43,278 nt of DNA from an uncultured Bacteroidales bacterium (GTDB lineage Bacteria > Bacteroidota > Bacteroidia > Bacteroidales > Muribaculaceae): positions 1 to 43,278 of the forward strand of contig CAJLWO010000018.1 of assembly GCA_905210435.1 (NCBI GenBank), given 5' to 3'. Within the stretch, counting starts at the first letter, position 1, and each line of letters opens with the position of its first letter. The position numbers were made by a program, and so were the translations under genes. Of this stretch, positions 39,833 to 43,278 are shown piece after piece. The notes under the pieces were generated by a model. It was not told the origin of the DNA. It did not search any database and worked only from the letters and a program-made list of their open reading frames with translations.

Positions 39833-40693
39833 ATGGCTGATATAAAAATAGCGGCAATCATGCGTGCGGGAGCCTATTCTCCCAACCATATAGGCAACGA
39901 TGCCGCGATTCTCAATGCCGTCACCGAGCAGCTGCGCAAACGAGGCTGCGAGGTCAACATCTACTCCGAGGAGCAATTCATCAACGGCAACGTCAAGGAA
40001 GATATAATCGTCAACATGTGCCGCGAGCGCCGTTCAATCGACCTGCTCCAGAAACTCGAGGACGAAGGACGTCTCGTCATCAACTCCGGCCACGGTATCG
40101 AAAACTGCACCCGCGAACGCATGACGCGCATACTCATGGGGCACAATATCCCTTACCCCGACAGCCTCATGGTCGACACCGACGAGGTCGTGAAGGGCAA
40201 ACTTATCAAGGAGGGCTTCACGCGCTGCTGGATCAAACGCGGCGATTTCCATGCCATGCACAAGGAGGACGTATCCTACGTGCGGCATCCCGAGGAGGCA
40301 CAGGAGGTGCTTCAGGAATATTTCCTGCGAGGCATCAAACGTGCCGTAATCAACAAACACCTTGTTGGCGACCTCATAAAGTTCTACGGAGTGTCAGGTT
40401 CGCGTTTCTTCTACTGGTTCTATCCGTTTGACGAAGGACACAGCAAGTATGGACATGAAGCCATCAACGGCAAGAGCCAGGGGCTTGAGTTCGACAAGGA
40501 CAAGATGCGCGAAATCTGCCAGAACGCATCCGATGTGCTTGATGTGAAGATATATGGCGGCGACTGCATCATCTCGCCCGAAGGTGATATACGTATCATC
40601 GACTTCAACGACTGGCCCAGCTTCGCGCCGTGCCGCGACGCCGCAGCTCCACATATCGCCAAGTATATTCTCTCGGCCATCAAACAGCGCTGA
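39833..40693 (+). CDS. ATP-grasp-type ligase-like protein
   Basis: A 286-residue protein with an ATP-grasp appearance. An N-terminal Rossmann-like half (IKIAAIMRAGAYSPNHIGNDAAILNAV) is followed by NSGHGIENCTRERMTRIL, lysine-containing CWIKRGDFHAM, and a C-terminal metal-site segment DIRIIDFNDWPSFAPCRDAA (Asp and Asn of the ATP-grasp Mg site). Such enzymes form an amide or thioester bond from a carboxylate and an amine with ATP. It could add an amino acid or similar group to the headgroup made by this operon; this is inference. Length and motifs fit RimK/glutathione synthase-like members. Confidence 0.7.
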   Translation: MADIKIAAIMRAGAYSPNHIGNDAAILNAVTEQLRKRGCEVNIYSEEQFINGNVKEDIIVNMCRERRSIDLLQKLEDEGRLVINSGHGIENCTRERMTRILMGHNIPYPDSLMVDTDEVVKGKLIKEGFTRCWIKRGDFHAMHKEDVSYVRHPEEAQEVLQEYFLRGIKRAVINKHLVGDLIKFYGVSGSRFFYWFYPFDEGHSKYGHEAINGKSQGLEFDKDKMREICQNASDVLDVKIYGGDCIISPEGDIRIIDFNDWPSFAPCRDAAAPHIAKYILSAIKQR

Positions 40694-40779
40694 GTACCGG
40701 CCTCTCCCTCCGACAACCGTATAAGCCGGCCGACTACGGAAAGCCGCGCATCAGTATAAAGAGAAAACGAAATCAGCAA

Positions 40780-41751
40780 ATGAGTCAACAATCAACGCAA
40801 TCGCGAAAAAACGCTGCCGGACAGGTGTCGTACCGCGACACACTAAAGTCGATGGACACTGAAGAACATATCGATCTCTGGTTCTACCGTCCCATCGGCT
40901 ATATGTGGGCCAAGCTGGCCGCACGACTGGGTGTCACACCCAATGCCATAACAATAGCTTCGATATTCCTCGGCGTAGGAGCCGGCATCGCGTTCTATTA
41001 CAACAATATATGGATCAATATACTGGGTATGGTGCTGCTCGTGTGGGCCAACTCGTTCGACAGTGCCGACGGACAGCTCGCCCGTATGACCGGACAATAC
41101 TCACGCCTTGGCCGAATACTCGACGGACTTGCCGGCGACCTCTGGTTCATCACGATATATTTCTCGCTATGTTTCCGCGAGATAGTCACGTCGCCATTCT
41201 TCATCGAGCACCACTGGGTGATATGGACACTTGCCGTCACTACCGGTATATGCCATGCCAAGCAGGCTTCGATGGCCGACCACTACCGCCAGTTCCACCT
41301 CTTCTTCCTCAAAGGCAAGGACGGTAGCGAGCTTGAAAATGTCGACGACCTGCGTGCCCGCCAGAAAGCCACTCCCTGGAAAGGCAATTTCTGGAACAAG
41401 GTGACTATGGCGTTCTACATCAACTACACCGTGTCGCAGGAGAAGATGACACCGGCTATGGAGGCTCTCCGCAAGGAGTTGCGCGAGCGTTTCCACGGAG
41501 GCGCCATACCGCAGCGGTTCAGGGACGATTTCCGCGCCATGAGTCTTCCGCTGATGAAGTATACCAATATCCTGTCGTTCAACTGGCGCGTGATAGTGCT
41601 GTTCATATCGCTTTTCGTAAGGATGCCGTGGATATACTTCGTATTCGAGTTCACGGTGCTCAACTCGCTTATGATATATATGGTGGTGCGTCATGAGAGA
41701 ATTTGCAAAGAGATGACACAACGTCTTAAAGCCGGAGATTATGACAAATGA
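40780..41751 (+). CDS. CDP-alcohol phosphatidyltransferase family membrane protein
   Basis: A 323-residue integral membrane enzyme that transfers a phospho-alcohol from a CDP derivative. The start was set at ATG 40780 (MSQQSTQSRKN). The family motif is FDSADGQLARMTGQYSRLG-RILDGLAGD near residues 101-125: D-x2-D-G-x2-A-R-x8-G-x3-D is exact, but the last Asp is one residue further on (DGLAGD rather than DxxxD). About six helices are expected; a long cytoplasmic stretch (about 160-260) is unusual. It starts 87 bases after the ATP-grasp gene, and its end overlaps the HAD gene by 11 bases. It probably makes a phospholipid or sphingolipid headgroup. Confidence 0.82.
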   Translation: MSQQSTQSRKNAAGQVSYRDTLKSMDTEEHIDLWFYRPIGYMWAKLAARLGVTPNAITIASIFLGVGAGIAFYYNNIWINILGMVLLVWANSFDSADGQLARMTGQYSRLGRILDGLAGDLWFITIYFSLCFREIVTSPFFIEHHWVIWTLAVTTGICHAKQASMADHYRQFHLFFLKGKDGSELENVDDLRARQKATPWKGNFWNKVTMAFYINYTVSQEKMTPAMEALRKELRERFHGGAIPQRFRDDFRAMSLPLMKYTNILSFNWRVIVLFISLFVRMPWIYFVFEFTVLNSLMIYMVVRHERICKEMTQRLKAGDYDK

Positions 41752-42466
41752 TATAAAAGGCATAATATTTGACTACGGCGGCACAATCGACAGCCACGGC
41801 GACCACTGGAGCGAGGTTATCTACGACGGCTACCGTGCCTGCGGTCTCGATGTCGACAAAGATGAATTCCGCACGAGCTACGTGTATGCCGAACGTGAGC
41901 TGGCCCGCACGCGCCATATCTTTCCGGAGCATACGTTTCTCGATGTGATGGAGATAAAGATGCGCCTCGAGCTTGACGACCTCGCGGCCCGCGGCATAAT
42001 CACCCGCGCGGTAGCCGATGAAAAGGCGTCGCCGATAGCGCGCTATTGCTACGAGCGGGCCCGCGCGTCGGTCGATGAGGCTCGCCCCGTGCTTGAAAAG
42101 CTGTCGGAACGCTATCCGTTGGTACTTGTATCCAACTTCTACGGCAATGTCGAGAGTGTGATACGCGACATGGGCATACGACAGTACTTCCGCGGCATTA
42201 TAGAAAGTGCCGTTGTGGGGGTGCGCAAGCCCGACGCGCGCATATTCATGCTCGGTGTCATCGCCCTCGGACTGAAGCCTGAGGAGGTGCTCGTGGTCGG
42301 CGACAGCATGCGCAAGGATATACTTCCGGCCGAGTCGATAGGCTGTCGAACGGCATGGCTCAAAGGCAAAGGGTGGACTGCCGATGAAGACGCCATGACC
42401 CATCCGTCGCAGATTTCGTCGCTCGCCGACCTGCTTTCCCTGACTGCTGTGTCTGCCGGAGAATAG
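41741..42466 (+). CDS. HAD-superfamily hydrolase
   Basis: A 241-residue HAD protein of the subfamily with a helical cap. Motif I is IIFDYGGTIDSHG, in which the usual DxD is DxG (the nucleophile Asp is present but the second Asp is Gly); motif II is LVLVSNFYG (Ser-Asn), Lys in VRKPDARIF is motif III, and VVGDSMRKDI is motif IV. It could remove a phosphate from the product of the preceding enzyme, as PgpB/PIP-phosphatase-like steps do, or be a different hydrolase. Overlap with the previous gene shows tight coupling. Confidence 0.85.
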   Translation: MTNDIKGIIFDYGGTIDSHGDHWSEVIYDGYRACGLDVDKDEFRTSYVYAERELARTRHIFPEHTFLDVMEIKMRLELDDLAARGIITRAVADEKASPIARYCYERARASVDEARPVLEKLSERYPLVLVSNFYGNVESVIRDMGIRQYFRGIIESAVVGVRKPDARIFMLGVIALGLKPEEVLVVGDSMRKDILPAESIGCRTAWLKGKGWTADEDAMTHPSQISSLADLLSLTAVSAGE

Positions 42467-42557
42467 ACGGAATACGACCGCCGCGTGCCGATTGTCAGTT
42501 ATCAAGCATGCGCAAAGGTATCGTTTTAAGCCTGAGAATATTATATAAGATAGTGCA

Positions 42558-43082
42558 ATGAAGAAGAAAAAGCTTAAATCTAAATTACTGCAGGGCGGGG
42601 GCATATTCATGTTCCTGCGTTCGGTCATTACATCGCAAATCTCGGCCTATACCGATTTCATTGTCAGCTTTATATTCTATGCACTAATCTCGCTCTCCGC
42701 GGGTATCTCGGCCATGATCGGCGCCACTGCGGGAGGTATAGTGAACTGCCTGATTAACTATAAGTTCACATTCCGCATGCGCGAGAGCTCGTATCTCGCG
42801 ATAGGCATCAAATTTTTCCTTGTATGGCTCGGAAGCCTGCTGCTCAATACATTCGGCACGCAATACTTCACAAATCTTCTTGACCAAAGCTCGCTCCTCG
42901 ACACCCTCAACATGGTCGACAACATACGTTTCACCATCGCCCGAATAGTAACATCCATCATAGTGTCCGTACTGTGGAATTTCATGCTGCAACGCTTCTT
43001 CGTATTCCGCTCCACGGCATTCGACAACTTCATCGACCGCTGCCACTACTTCCTCCACGCCACCTTCTCCAAGCGCTATTGA
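42558..43082 (+). CDS. GtrA-like membrane protein
   Basis: A 174-residue protein with four helices, of the GtrA/DPMS3 type: SAYTDFIVSFIFYALISLSAGIS, IGATAGGIVNCLINYKFTF (the conserved N-x2-x3-Y-x-F motif), FFLVWLGSLLLNTFG and FTIARIVTSIIVSVLWNFMLQRFFVF. GtrA proteins are thought to move or present polyprenyl-linked sugars across the membrane. Its place at the end of the lipid-headgroup operon suggests translocation or glycosylation of the product. The gap to the HAD gene is 91 bases. Basic N-terminus KKKKLKSK. Confidence 0.82.
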   Translation: MKKKKLKSKLLQGGGIFMFLRSVITSQISAYTDFIVSFIFYALISLSAGISAMIGATAGGIVNCLINYKFTFRMRESSYLAIGIKFFLVWLGSLLLNTFGTQYFTNLLDQSSLLDTLNMVDNIRFTIARIVTSIIVSVLWNFMLQRFFVFRSTAFDNFIDRCHYFLHATFSKRY

Positions 43083-43106
43083 TGTCCTAAGATGAGTTAA
43101 TAGGGG

Positions 43107-43125
43107 CGGGGGCGTCTCGCCCCCG
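43107..43125. repeat. GC-rich hairpin after the GtrA-like gene
   Basis: CGGGGGCG-TCT-CGCCCCCG is a perfect 8-bp stem 24 bases after the stop. There is no T-run, so a REP-like repeat is as likely as a terminator. Confidence 0.45.
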
Positions 43126-43278
43126 TGATAACTTCCTGCGATAAAAAAAGAATACCACTTGGGTGCTGAAAACTTACCAAATATTGTAAATATCACCCGT
43201 CCTGATGTATGGCTGCACCCCAATGCTGTTTACTTAAGGCGTCAATATCGGCTGGTATCCGACAGGATACCGATTTAG
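43126..43278. other. Right-edge stretch without a recognised gene
   Basis: Contains an A-run and a perfect hairpin GGTATCC-GACA-GGATACC (43254-43271) running into GATTT at the window end, possibly a terminator cut by the edge. No coding sequence can be supported. Confidence 0.3.

Noticed and set aside
41726..42628. 300-codon minus-strand frame
   Set aside because: Antisense to the HAD gene and the following gap; composition only.
43141..43278. End of an insertion sequence at the right edge
   Set aside because: The stretch has a small hairpin but no transposase frame or terminal inverted repeat pair that can be verified within the window.
1..43278. CRISPR arrays, tRNA or rRNA genes
   Set aside because: No regularly spaced long repeats with unique spacers, and no cloverleaf or rRNA-like segment was recognised on either strand.

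Overview
The window reads as a gut Bacteroidales chromosome, most likely the Muribaculaceae (S24-7) group or a close relative. The basis is the recurring Bacteroidota promoter form (TTTG/TTG, 19-21 bases, TAnnTTTG), DUF3408/DUF3987-type mobile-element genes, a two-cysteine OxyR close to the known Bacteroides protein, and roughly balanced base composition in the chromosomal part. Species cannot be named from the sequence alone. No rRNA, tRNA or CRISPR array was seen.

Layout. (1) From 1 to about 22.4 kb lies an integrated mobilizable element with every gene on the minus strand, entering from beyond the left edge and ending beside the 3' end of mnmE. Its distal part (1-9.9 kb) is defence cargo: one tightly packed unit, XRE regulator, two C5-type DNA methyltransferases, McrB-like GTPase, McrC-like nuclease, QatA and QatB (QatC/QatD expected left of the window), plus a vsr endonuclease. 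At 10-11.6 kb is a small RiPP locus: a 37-residue Cys-containing precursor that is easy to miss, an attenuator-like hairpin, and an RRE/radical SAM/SPASM maturase. At 11.7-22.1 kb is the backbone: two tandem paralogues of unknown function, a membrane accessory protein, relaxase, mobC, an oriT-like inverted repeat, DUF3408, a Toprim/DUF6371 protein, a DUF3987 ATPase, an excisionase-like HTH protein, a two-TM acidic protein, a tyrosine integrase, and a zinc-ribbon/multi-HTH regulator. Three backbone genes carry one in-frame stop each (TGA, TAA, TAG) and mobC carries a frameshift at a six-base homopolymer, whereas the cargo reads intact. The element looks partly disabled while its defence load persists.

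(2) 22.5-26 kb: chromosomal mnmE, a NucA/EndoG-type nuclease and a family 2 glycosyltransferase. (3) 26-27 kb: A-rich repeats and a GNAT acetyltransferase. (4) 27.4-35.3 kb: a formyl-CoA transferase / oxalyl-CoA decarboxylase / AEC transporter set predicted to take up and split oxalate, followed by pyruvate:ferredoxin oxidoreductase. (5) 35.4-38.7 kb: a tiny lipoprotein, a small membrane protein, a NapH-like polyferredoxin divergent from oxyR, a cation efflux protein and a DUF3781 protein. (6) 38.8-43.1 kb: an operon of nucleotidyltransferase, ATP-grasp protein, CDP-alcohol phosphatidyltransferase, HAD hydrolase and GtrA-like membrane protein, which suggests synthesis and membrane attachment of a polar lipid headgroup.

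The most novel signals are the hidden RiPP precursor, the fused restriction-Qat transcription unit, and two integration-module promoters that share an upstream array of TCTCC boxes at exactly the same distance, with a tandem-HTH protein next door as the obvious candidate reader.
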